Part shown: piece by piece, positions 47,901 through 58,254 of the stretch
Layout of the letters: each line of letters opens with the position of its first letter
Numbering within the stretch: the first letter of the stretch is position 1
Notes under the pieces: generated by a model
Told to the model about the DNA's origin: nothing
The model's database searches: none
The model's input: the letters and a program-made list of their open reading frames with translations, nothing else
Program-made: the position numbers and the translations under genes
Source: Voacanga thouarsii
Lineage: Eukaryota > Streptophyta > Magnoliopsida > Gentianales > Apocynaceae
Assembly: GCA_026120185.1 (NCBI GenBank)
Contig: JANUWF010001659.1
Span: 124,001 to 188,000 of the forward strand
Length of the DNA: 64,000 nucleotides
Direction: 5' to 3'

Positions 47901-48159
47901 GTAGTGTCATTGCTAATTTGCGACGATTTGTAATTTTTTAGTATTAATGAAAAACTACAGCGGCCATCCCTGAACCTTCAAAATTTATTTACAGATTAGT
48001 GATGACTCATTGGTAAAATCCTAAAAAATAAAATTTATTTTTGAATGTTGAATTTTTGGTGAATTGTCGTTGCTAATTTGAGACAGATTTACGATGGATT
48101 TGCAACTTTTTGTGTTAATGAAATCATTATAATGACCGTCGCTAAACCGTCGCAATTTA
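47901..48159. repeat. Remnant of an outer CACTA-like element, left of CACTA-2
   Basis: It contains GTCGTTGCTAATTTG and CCGTCGCTAAACCGTCGC motifs and a segment (about 48010-48100, with ATCCTAAAAAATAAA) that recurs in the same orientation at about 59735-59815, right of CACTA-2. CACTA-2 therefore appears inserted into subterminal DNA of another element. Confidence 0.6.
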
Positions 48160-48169
48160 CACAACAGGA

Positions 48170-49095
48170 AAAATCGCCATTTGCGACGGCCAAAAACCGT
48201 CGCAAAACCGTCGCTGACCGTTTTTGCGACGGTTTTGCGACGGTTTTGGCCGTCGCAAAAAACGACGTCGCAATTTGCGACGGCCATGGGAAACCGTCGC
48301 AAATTGTGACGGTTTTGCGAGGGCAAAAAAAATTCGTTGCTATTTACGACGGTTTTGCGAGGATTTTGCGACGAATATTTTTGGTCAAACTTCACCGGAG
48401 GAATAATTTTTGCGACGATTTTGCGACGAAAAAAGTGACCCTCGCAAAACCGTCGCAAATTGCGACGGTTTTGCGAGGTCAACTTTGTGCCCTCGCAAAA
48501 CCGTCGCATATTTGCGAGGGTTTTGCGAGGGCTAAACCATAGCCCTCGCAAAACCGTCGCAAATTTGCGACGGTTTTGCGAGGGCCAACCTTGTGCCCTC
48601 GCAAAACCCTCGCAAATTTGCGACGGTTTTGCGAGGCACTACCCGTTGTGACCTCGCAAAACCCTCGCAAATTGCGACGGTTTTGCGAGGGCACAATTAA
48701 CCCCAAGTTGTGACCCTCGCAAAACCGTCGCAATTTGCGAGGGTTTTGCGAGGGCCACCCTGTGCCCTCGCAAAACCCTCGCAAATTGCGACGGTTTTGC
48801 GAGGGCACAATTAACCCCAAGTTGTGACCCTCGCAAAACCCTCGCAAATTGCGACGGTTTTGCGAGGGCACAATTAACCCCAAGTGTGACCTCGCAAAAC
48901 CGTCGCAATTTGCGAGGGTTTTGCGAGGGCCAACCTGTGCCCTCGCAAAACCCTCGCAAATTGCGACGGTTTTGCGAGGGGACAATTAACCCCAAGTCGT
49001 GACCCTCGCAAAATCGTCGCAATTTGCGAGGGTTTTGCGAGGGCCACGACTTCAGCTCTCGCAAAACCCTCGCAAATTGCGAGGGTTTTGCAATA
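48170..49095. repeat. CACTA-2 subterminal array, tnpA-gene side
   Basis: Dense repeats of TTTGCGACGGTTTTGCGAGG and its inverse, arranged head-to-head so each unit can fold into a hairpin with AAATT at the apex. Units are separated by short spacers; CAATTAACCCCAAGT occurs four times (about 48695-48990). The expected role is binding of TnpA-like protein and end pairing. Both strands are open by composition, giving false ORFs of up to 176 codons. Confidence 0.88.
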
Positions 49096-49342
49096 AATTT
49101 TTTTATTATTATATTTATTTTAAATTATTACCCTATAAATCAACCCCGAAATATTATACAAATAAATATCAACAAGTATGTTCATAATCCAAAAAAATAC
49201 TATAAAAAATTAAAAATAAACCCAAATAAATATAATTAAATATTAAAATATAATATAAAATACATAATAAGTATCTAAAAAGTAAAATAATTCACAAAAA
49301 TAAGTAATAGTGTATAAAGAGTATAAAATAAATATAACAAGT
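49096..49342 (-). other. AT-rich 3' flank of the tnpA-like gene
   Basis: Very AT-rich with many AATAAA/ATAAAT-like runs on both strands. It is the expected 3' untranslated region of the minus-strand tnpA-like gene. No gene is seen. Confidence 0.6.
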
Positions 49343-51010
49343 CTATGTAAGCAATGAAGGAGCAATTGCAGAAGGAGGTGGAGGAGGGGAACGAGAGCCA
49401 CTACGTGGGCCCGGGTGCTCATCAGCTGGATCAAATCCATCGTCAACATTTGGATCTTCATCTTCAGCATTAGCAGCCGCAATGCGCGCTTCTATCTCCT
49501 CTATGGATGGCATAGATGGTGCAGGAATACCCATTTTGTCCGACATAGCTGCCATCCAACCACCAAATGTAGACTGCTGTTGCTTCATGAAGTCCCGGTA
49601 CAAGTCTATTTGTCGATTGAATCTCCGCTCAGCTTGTTGAACCCTTTGCTCTACTAGATGTCCAATATCAACTTCTGTAGGAGAAGATGCATGCAGTCCA
49701 CTTTGAGACAGTCTAGTTCGAACATGTGTCGCCTCTGAGCCTAACCCAAAAACTCGTCCCCTTTTGAACCCGCCTTGTGCCTTTACAAACATGGCTTTTT
49801 CATCAAGAGGAACAACAGAGTTTACAGAGTCACTAGACTCGGACTGAGGAGTGCTCTGTATGAGATTTCGCACCTCATCCTAAAAAAAAAAAAAGAATTG
49901 TCAATAGTAATTATCAAAATAAAATACAAATTCCACACAGTATAAAGAATTTCAACATATTTAATCTATATAGTACCAATGTCTGGCGAGATCGCTCACT
50001 GACAAACTGACCCTTTTGTGGCCCGCTCTGAAAGACATGTAATGTCTCAAACATGTCTGTGTAGCTAAAAGAACTCCCCTCCTTGGCCCGCTACATTTAT
50101 GTTAACACAATGTAATCATTACAATCTTACATAAATTTGTAATAAAACAATTTAGATTAATAATTAATTAAGGCATGTAGGTGAATTACCAAACGGTCCT
50201 CGTGTTCTGTGAACGAAATAGACCCTCCAGTATGGGTGCAGCTACTCCCACGATTCTTTTTGTTGGTGGATGAGAGCTTCTGATACTTCTCTGATCTCCA
50301 GTACTCGCAAATGTCATTCCAATACTGTGCCTCTATCCAATGAGGACATACCCAATCATCCCTCTTCCTCAACCTAGACATTATGTCCGAAAATCGCGTC
50401 CGACACTTCTTTTCCCAATTTGATCGAATTAGCGAAGCATACTCTTCCCTCCACCGAAAATATTTCTGCATGATCATGATTAAGATTTCTGATTAACATA
50501 TAACATAGTACTTAAACGATAAAAAATACTCAAAAATTGCTTACCCCAAATTCTTGAAACCATAAGTCTCGCACGGTTATCGGGACGTGCGTGTATGTCG
50601 GATACGAACCAGTGAAGTACTGCTGTATTATATTTGAAATTTCTCGGACACATTTGTCCGAGCCGGCGAACCTATTTTTGGTGCAATGACAATGTACAAT
50701 ATAGTTATGTTAATCTCAAAAATAATAATAATAATTGAACTAATAATCAACATCTTACAAAGTATGAATATGTTACTTACCCGTTTCCCCGTGGAACAAT
50801 CCAAGGTCGGGAGTCCGTAACTTGCAACCCAACAGAATGCGAAGCTGAAGCAGCGGATGATTGAAAAGCCGGGGATGGTACTCCCTCATCTCCAATAGAG
50901 CCATGTAATGAATGAGGCACTGAAAGCCTTTGTAGCTGAGTAGGGGATGGAGTATAAGGCTCCTGACCCTCCTGACTCCCCTCCCTCAATGATCCTTCAT
51001 TAGAAGACAT
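49343..51010 (-). CDS. CACTA-2 tnpA-like protein (Transposase_24/PF03004-type), five exons, apparently intact
   Basis: Joining minus-strand exons 50781-51010, 50545-50671, 50190-50465, 49977-50090 and 49343-49879 gives one frame of 428 codons including the stop, with GT-AG introns. Exon 1 (MSSNEG) is Ser/Pro-rich. Exons 2-4 carry the plant En/Spm-associated domain: PTYTHVPITVRDLWFQEF, then KYFRWREEYASL, YWRSEKYQKLSSTNKKNR and THTGGSISFTEHE, and TDMFETLHVF with FVSERSRQTL. Exon 5 has a coiled-coil-like helix (EQRVQQAERRFNRQIDLYRD) and an acidic/Pro-rich tail. TnpA proteins bind subterminal repeats and regulate transposition. No stop or frameshift was seen, unlike nearly everything else here. 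Splice sites are inferred from sequence only. Confidence 0.82.
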
Positions 51011-51220
51011 TGCTAAAGGAGATGAAAAAAGAAAAATAAGTAACCAATAAAGACGAAGCCCACTCCAAAAGAAGGATGTAAATAACCGTGAATAAAAATG
51101 ATAAAAGAATAATAACATTGAAACGTTATATCTATTCGCTAGTTTAAAGTAATACAATAATAATGCTTTGCTGATGATGGATATGTCAAAATAAACATTG
51201 TACTTGTAAATTGAATTTTA

Positions 51221-51454
51221 AAAAAAATTTGACAGAGTCTCCCCTATAATTGGGCATTTCCCAGGCACAAGGCCACCTCAAGATTTGACAACCAAAACGC
51301 TGTTACAAACAACAAAGACAGATCTTTTAAATATAGAAAAATTCAAAAGATAACTAGGGGTAATCACCCATTACCCAAGAGGAATGATCACCCATCACTC
51401 ACGGGGAATGATCACCCATCACTCACGGGGAATGATCACCCATCACTCACGGGG
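51221..51454 (-). promoter_or_regulatory. Upstream module of the tnpA-like gene (copy of the transposase upstream module)
   Basis: It matches 56034-56235 in the same orientation at about 80-85 percent (GACAGAGTCTCCCC, AGGCACAAGGCCACCTCAA, ACAACAAAGACAGATC, ATAACTAGGGGTAATCACCC). It lies about 210-440 bp upstream of the tnpA-like ATG. Three identical 24-bp units at 51383-51454 (each contains GATCACCCATCACTCACGGG) extend one end. A promoter or leader function is inferred. Confidence 0.62.
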
Positions 51455-51860
51455 TTCCAATTAAAATGTTAGATATAGTTAAAATCAAGCTAAAAATTAT
51501 AAATGCCTCTGTCCTTGTGAATTGTCTGTCAATACAACAACAATACAATATATAAACTACCTTGTTGTTTACACCACAAAAGAATATAATAAGGAATAAC
51601 AAAAATCCTCCGGGCTGTACAAGTCTAAACGAAAGATTCCTGCAAAAAAAAAGAAGGAGATGAGATTCCCGACAATTAGACAAAATTGTGAAACAAAATT
51701 GTATGTGATGGAATTTAAAATAATAAAAGATTCAAGGCATGTAGATTCAAGTAACAAATAAATTGTAAGTTAAAATTTGACATGGGATAGTAATGATGCA
51801 ATAGATTTCAGGATTCCCTCACCATTAACTATATTATTTGTAAATGAATTGAAATCAGGC
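51455..51860. other. Spacer between the two CACTA-2 genes
   Basis: AT-rich, no supported gene; it should contain the 3' untranslated region of the minus-strand transposase gene. Confidence 0.5.
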
Positions 51861-54800
51861 CTATTCACTAGAATCATTCTCCGATACAGACTCATCATCA
51901 TCTACTGAGGTATCGCTACTCGTTTCCCATTCATCTTCTTCCTCTTCATTTATAGGAGAACTATCCCTTGCTGTTATAGCCTCATCATGAACATCCAACA
52001 TTTCACTCATACCATTCTCATGCGTCAGAATACCAAGATCAACAAATAACGATATGCTGACTTCGTCAGTAGCATCTACTTCTTCCTGATAAGCTCTATC
52101 AACCACGGGTGCATCTATTATATGTCGAGCTTTGGTTTTGCAAACTGCCAACCAATCAGATCTTGGCCTCTTACTCCCTGGATATGATGCATAATACACT
52201 TGGATAGCTTGTTGAGCTAGAACAAATGGATCATAGTTAGCATAGCTCCTTTTGTGGTTAATTTCTACAAGATTATACTGTGGATGTACCCTCGTACCAC
52301 GATTCAATGTTTGATCAAACCAGTGACATTTAAAAAGAACAATGCTTTGCTGTGGATTACCAGGAAATTGCACTTCAATAATCTCATTTAACACTCCATA
52401 GTAATCAGGTCCTGATGCGTCATTTCCAATCCCTTTCACGCAAACACCACTATTAACTGTTTTCTTTCCCTCCGCATAATCATGAGTGTGAAATCGGTAA
52501 CCATTAATTATGTACCCACTATATGATTTCACTAGTCTTGACGGACCCCAAGCAAAGTTCCTCAAGCATTCATTTGTAACCATATTTTCTGAATCTTGTA
52601 CCTAAAAAACATTAGACAAGTTAACCTCGTAATTATGAAAGTTATAGCATTATGAAACTCCATTGAATCCCCAATGGAGTTCCAAATGCAAGTTATTATC
52701 TTATGAGACTTACATATCCACTAAACCATTCTGCAAATTCAAGGCTGATACTTCTATTGATTTCTATCTCTGATATAGTCGGAGCCAGACTTCGTAAGTG
52801 TGCCGTGAATGCCCTGTAATGCATTAGAATTAGATGGAATGAGTCAAAATCATTATGATGTATCATTTATCGTATAAAATGTATGAAGTAGTAGCTCGTA
52901 CTCAATGTATGGCTGCACTTCACCACAATTAAGCAACATATAAATTCTTGCTGCAACGAATTCTTCAGAAGTAAGGAACCGAGTTCGAATTCGTCCTATC
53001 ACCCGTCCTTGAACATTGCAGATTGACAACCCAGGTTCTTGCACCCTCTCTAATCGTTCTCCTTCTTCATTACGCGCTGGAATTGTACGTTTTGTTTGTA
53101 CATGTGGCTCAAAATAATAAGAGAAGAAAGTGGATGCTTCCTCAACTAGATAAGCATTGCAGATTGACCCTTCAACTCTAGCCTTATTTTTCACCTTGAT
53201 TTTCAATTGATGCAAATACACTGTCATTTAAAAAAATACGACTTCGATCACACACACTTATATCGAACCTGCTATGAAAAGAATTAGATTGAATGATTCG
53301 ATTACCGTTCAAACGGGTACATCCACCTATATTGAACAGGGCCACAAACTCTTGCTTCGTAAGGCAAATGAATTAATAGGTGTTCCATTACATCAAAGAA
53401 TGCGGTGGAAATATCTTCTCCAACTTACATAACAATAAAGGAATATCGGACTCCAATTTGGCCATATGAGCTACATTCAACTTAGGAGAGCATAGATCAC
53501 GATAAAAAAGACTCAACTCCGTCAAAACACCCCATACATTAGAAGGAAGAAATTCCTTCAATGCAATTGGAAGTAGTCTCTCCATGAATACGTGACAGTC
53601 ATGTGATTTCATACCGGATAACTTCAACTCATTCAAATCAGCACATCTTCCAATGTTTGAAGCGTATCCATCTGGGAGTTGCAATCCCCTCAACCATTCT
53701 AGCAAAAGTTTCTTTTGTTCTGATGTCAACGAGTAAACAGCTTTAGGTATAGCCACTTTTCCTCCTCCCACATTCAAGGCATGTAGCTCGGGCCTATGGC
53801 AATAAATTTCTAAGTCACGTCTAGCCTTTAAATTGTCTTTTGATTTACCCTTTACCTCAAGAACTGTATTCATGACATTGTCAAATACATTCTTCTCATT
53901 GTGCATTACATCAATATTATGTCGGACCAAATTAGTACGCCAATACGGCAAATCCCAAAAAATACTCCTTTTTGCCCAATTATGAGATATTCCCCTGCCA
54001 TTACTCCTTCCAATTTCTTTGCATGTTTCTGTAATTTTTTCATAATTAGACAAACTATCCCAGATTTCTTCACCAGTAGGGTATTGCACAGGCTGTGATG
54101 TCTCAGAACCTCTATCATTCCTAAAAGATCTCGTATCCCTCCTGTAAGGATGATCCGATGGTAAGAAACGACGGTGACAGTCAAACCATGATTGTTTCCC
54201 ACCATTTTGTAGATGAAAAGACTTTGTATTGCCCATACAATATGGACAAGCCAATCTCCCAGCAGTGCTCCAGCCACTCAACATACCATATGCAGGAAAA
54301 TCATTAATAGTCCACAAAAGTGCCGCCCGTAGTTGGAAGTTTTGTTTCTTCGATATGTCATAAGTGGTGACACCTTCAAACCACAATTTGGTTAATTCAT
54401 CTATCAAGGGTTGTAAATAAACATCCACCTGGTGCTTTGGATTCTTGGGGCCCGGGATAATGATTGTTAAAAACATGACTGGGATCTTCATACACATCCA
54501 CGGGGGGAGATTATACGGTGTGAGAATGACCGGCCAGGATGAATATTGCTTACCCGACATCCCAAATGGTGAGAATCCATCTGTACATAAACCAAGTTTG
54601 ACATTCCGTACTTCTTTTGCAAACTCAGGATATATTCGATCAAAGTGTTGCCATGCTTCAGTATCACGAGGGTGACTCATTGTGCCTTTCTCCGATCTGC
54701 TCTCTCCATGCCATCTCATGTGTTCAGCTGTTGTTTTGGAAGTGTACAATCTTTGTAGCCTCGGTGTTATCGGGAAGTAATACATCTTCTTGAATGAAAT

Positions 54801-55567
54801 TTCCCTTCTACTTGTGTTCTTCCCAACCTTTTTCTGTGCATATCGAGGATGGCCACAAAATTTACACTCTCTACGATTCATGTCATCTTTCCAGTAAAGC
54901 ATGCATCCATTATTGCATACATCTATTTTTTGTACCGGCAAACCCAACCCAGCCACTAATTTTTTCATCTGATAGAAATCATCAGGAATCGTATTATCGC
55001 TAGGCACAACCTCTTTCATCAATTGCACAACATCGTTAAAGGCTTTACGCGAGAGGTTATTTTCGGACTTAATGTTTAATAACCTTGAAGCCAGTGAAAG
55101 CTGCGAATGTTGTGTGCATCCATCCCATATAGGAGTCTCTGCCGCCTTTAACATATCGTAAAACCTTTGTGCCTCCACATTAGGTGGCTCTTCAAAATGA
55201 ACTGCTGATGGAGCTTCAGGGGAAAGTCGGGTCCTGCTACGTCTAAGACCATTTCGCGAGACCGATTTTCTTGATGTGAATCGATTCCGGGATTGAGGTA
55301 GACACACTTGAGGGACACTCGAATGGCTCACCATGACATGTCCACCGGTAATACCTAGGCACAAATCCGGACTTCCACGGTGGAGCTTAACTTGTGCCTG
55401 GATCCGGTACTTTTTATTCTTACATTTTGCACACGGGCATCTAATTACGCTTGACATTGCATTTGATAAGGCAAATGTCAAAAAGCCTTAACCCCTTCCT
55501 CAAATTCAATAGTGATCCCTTTTACACCTGAAGCGTGCCTTCTATACATCCAACTACGATCCTCCAT
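51861..55567 (-). pseudogene. CACTA-2 transposase (TNP2/tnpD-like), near-intact with two one-base lesions
   Basis: ATG at 55567. The large first exon (to 53306) holds the transposase-associated domain (RSWMYRRHASGVKG, CPCAKCKN), a Cys-rich patch (CNNGCMLYW, CKFCGHPRY) and the tnp2 core (YYFPITPRLQRLY, LGLCTDGFSPFGMSGKQYSS, VMFLTIIIPGPKNPKHQ, RLACPYCMGNTKSF, VRHNIDVMHNEKNVFDNV). A DUF4218-like part follows (52902-53220), then a small exon (52714-52813) and the DUF4216-like exon (51861-52601, NGYRFHTHDY, DPFVLAQQAIQVYYASYP) with an acidic tail. The frame slips by one base near 55480-55485 (in a T-run on the coding strand) and near 53398-53404; exon 2's acceptor also does not keep phase exactly. 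Function: cuts element ends. Sequencing error cannot be excluded for these slips. Confidence 0.85.
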
Positions 55568-56033
55568 GACGTCTAAATGAGAGAAAAGAACAATCAACTC
55601 AATAATTAAAATCACCCCTTAAACAAAAGGAAGAGAAGTATAATTACATTTTCCTTTCTATTATCTAACAAAAAGAGGTCCAAAACATAGAATTTACAAT
55701 TGCTATCGTTGGATACAGATTACACCTTCAATATATACGTTTTAACCAAGTATTTAATCTTAATTGAGGAATTTGATTAAGATTAAATACTATTAAAGCT
55801 AATTATATTCTTATTTTAACTCTCTCTATAACGTATATTATTCCTGCTATTATTAACATCGACCTATATATGAAATTATTATTATTACTCATTTCATTAC
55901 TCCTATTCTTATTCTTATTAGCAATATTATTTTTAATAATAATGCTATTATGGGATATATACTCATGCTCAATCGAATAATACACTCCAAGATAAGGGTA
56001 GTTATTCTATTCCACATTAAGTAGCGGCAGATT
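55568..56033. other. Leader region of the CACTA-2 transposase
   Basis: No gene. AT-rich sequence between the transposase ATG and the upstream module; small ORFs here (55803-56083) have no support. Confidence 0.5.
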
Positions 56034-56235
56034 TTGAAAAAATTTTGACAGAGTCTCCCCGTAATTGGACATTTTCCAGGCACAAGGCCACCTCAAAATT
56101 ATACAATCAAAATGCAATTGCAAACAACAAAGACAGATCATTCATTTATACAAAAAAATAAATAAATAAATAAAAGGATAACTAGGGGTAATCACCCATT
56201 ACCCAGGAGGAGTAATCACCCATTACTCACGGGGA
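56034..56235 (-). promoter_or_regulatory. Upstream module of the CACTA-2 transposase
   Basis: About 200 bp homologous to 51221-51450 and, inverted, to 34360-34525, each time upstream of a CACTA gene. It lies about 470-670 bp before the transposase ATG. It contains GTAATCACCCATTAC repeats. The likely role is promoter or 5' leader. Confidence 0.62.
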
Positions 56236-56904
56236 ATCCAACATTTGAATTCAACAAAAAGGCAATTTATATGAACAACACGCACATCCTACATCTTCAT
56301 AATCTAAGGAAACGGATTTCTCACATAAAAGAGCCTTCAAAGCATTCTACTAGAGTTAAATCTTCCACTAGAGAGACTAATATATTATTATAATCAAGTA
56401 ATAAGATTACTAAACTAATTAGAAATCAACCTTCCTATTATGGCATCATAACCAATCAAATTAATTTATAAGGGTTTATATAGCTAAAACATAGTTCTCA
56501 TATAATTTGATCAAAGTAGTAATTTTTTTATAACAGGGTAAAAAAGAGTGCACTATAAGTATAGATCAAAACACATTGAATGTTAAAAAAGGACAACAAT
56601 TCCAACTAACAATTTAGCAATTCCAGTTCACAATTCCAAATTTAAATTGTTTTTCTCACATCAAACCACCATCATGTCACTCACAATCTCCTCAAACTCA
56701 ACCCCAACATCAATACAACTTTTATACATCAATTCAAACTCTGCTCATTCACAAATAATCGCCCAAATTTCAAAGCTTCAGGGGAAATGAAAATCTGCCC
56801 AAAGTTTATAAGATAATGAAGTAGCTCAAAGAGATAAATTCTAACTACTTACCCAAACGAATCAACTTCAAGAACAAAGACAAAGACAGAGCACAGAATG
56901 GCAG
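56236..56904. other. AT-rich stretch without gene
   Basis: Nothing recognisable; AT-rich unique-looking sequence between the upstream module and the G-rich repeat. Confidence 0.5.
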
Positions 56905-57290
56905 TGCGCCGATCGAGGGGGCGGGCTGAAGGGGTAGGAAGAGCAGGGGGGAGTTGAGGGGGGGGGGCGCTGCGGGATGGGGGAGTTGAGGGAGGGGGCG
57001 CGGGGGTGGGGGGGCTGCGGGATGGGCGCAGGGAGGGGGCGCGGGGGTGTGGGGGAGTTGAGGGAGGGGGCGCGGGGAGGGGGCCGCGGGGGTGTGGGGG
57101 GTTGAGGGAGGGGAGTTGAGGGGGGGCTGCGGGATGGGGGAGTTGAGGGAGGGGGCCGCGGGATGAGGGAGGGGGAGCGGGAGGGGGCGCGGATGAGGGA
57201 GGGGGAGCGGGAGGGGGCGCCGGATGGGGGGTGCCGTGAGGGAGGTGAGGGAGGGGAGTTGAGGAGGAAGAAGGAAGGGGGAAGAAGGAG
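56905..57290 (+). repeat. G-rich minisatellite (GGGGGAGTTGAGGGAGGGGG type)
   Basis: About 385 bp built of irregular repeats of GGGGGAGTTGAGGGAGGGGG, GCGCGGGGGTG and GGGGGAGCGGGAGGGGGCGC, with G-runs of 3-9 separated by short loops. An A-run follows at about 57293-57305. Composition is unlike the AT-rich neighbourhood. The G-runs would allow G-quadruplexes on the plus strand. Confidence 0.9.
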
Positions 57291-57416
57291 GGAAAAAAAA
57301 AAAAAAGAGGGAGTGAAAAATTTTGGAAATTTTTAATTTTTTTTTAAATTTCTAGCTATTTCGTCGCAATTTGTGACGAAAAATAAAATCCTCGCTAATT
57401 TCTCATAAATTAATAC

Positions 57417-57970
57417 GAATAATATTATAAATCGATCTATACATTATAATTTTTATTATTTTTTAGTGATTCTAATAATAATATTATTATGTAAATTATT
57501 TTTCTTTATATATTTTAATTTATACACCACTTAATCAAATAAATAGATAAAAAAATTAGAATATGTATATATATAACTATATAGTATAATATATATTAAT
57601 ATGTTCGAGATGAATAACATTACAAATCGATCTCTACATTATAATTTTCAATATTTTTTTTAGTAATCTCAACAATAATAACAGTATTTGAATTGTTTTT
57701 CTTTACATATTTTATTTTATACACTACTTAACAAAATAGATATATTAAAAAATTGGACATATGTATATACATAGCTAAATTAGTATAATATATATTAACA
57801 TGTAGGAGACGAAGAACATTACAAATTGATCTCTACATTATAAATTTCATAATTTTTTTAGTGATATCAACAATAATAACAGTATTTGAATTATTTTTCT
57901 TTATACACTACTTAATCAAAGTGATAGATTAAAAAATTAGACATATGTATATATATACCTACATGTTATA

Positions 57971-57995
<25 letters not shown>
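57417..57995 (+). repeat. Three tandem units of about 196 bp
   Basis: Units begin near 57417, 57612 and 57811 with GAATAAYATTA or GAAGAACATTACAAAT, and share ATCTCTACATTATAA and TTTTTAGTGAT-like blocks. Divergence is roughly 15-20 percent. No coding content. Confidence 0.8.

Positions 57996-58009
<14 letters not shown>
57972..58009 (+). repeat. (TA)n microsatellite
   Basis: An uninterrupted TA run of about 38 bp at the end of the 196-bp tandem array. Confidence 0.95.
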
Positions 58010-58012
<3 letters not shown>

Positions 58013-58254
58013 CTAAACAGATACTTATATACATTATATACATATACTTATATATTAGAATAAGTATATAACATAACATAATTAACTATATACATTTACT
58101 TATGCAATACATTAGGTGTATAACATGACATAATTACATATACAAAATTATAATAAAATGCACTAATTGAGACATGTTATTAAAAATATTTCAGTAAATT
58201 TGTCAAAATACACCATCACATAAACACATAAAGAAATTTAAAAAAAAAATTAAA

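Noticed and set aside
48021..49187. Long ORFs on both strands (up to 176 codons) with repeated FARVLRG/LAKPSQ-like text
   Set aside because: They are translations of the CACTA-2 subterminal hairpin repeats, open in several frames on both strands because the repeat lacks stop codons; no domain and no start context.
50777..51157. Hydrophobic N-terminal extension upstream of MSSNEG in the tnpA-like exon 1
   Set aside because: The segment 51013-51157 is AT-rich noncoding leader that happens to be open; the ATG at 51010 starts the conserved Ser/Pro-rich exon.
52264..54277. Overlapping minus-strand ORF 53906-54277 and plus-strand ORFs 53901-54098, 54445-54675 and 54794-55003
   Set aside because: Shadow frames of the CACTA-2 transposase, whose own frame carries the recognisable domain text.
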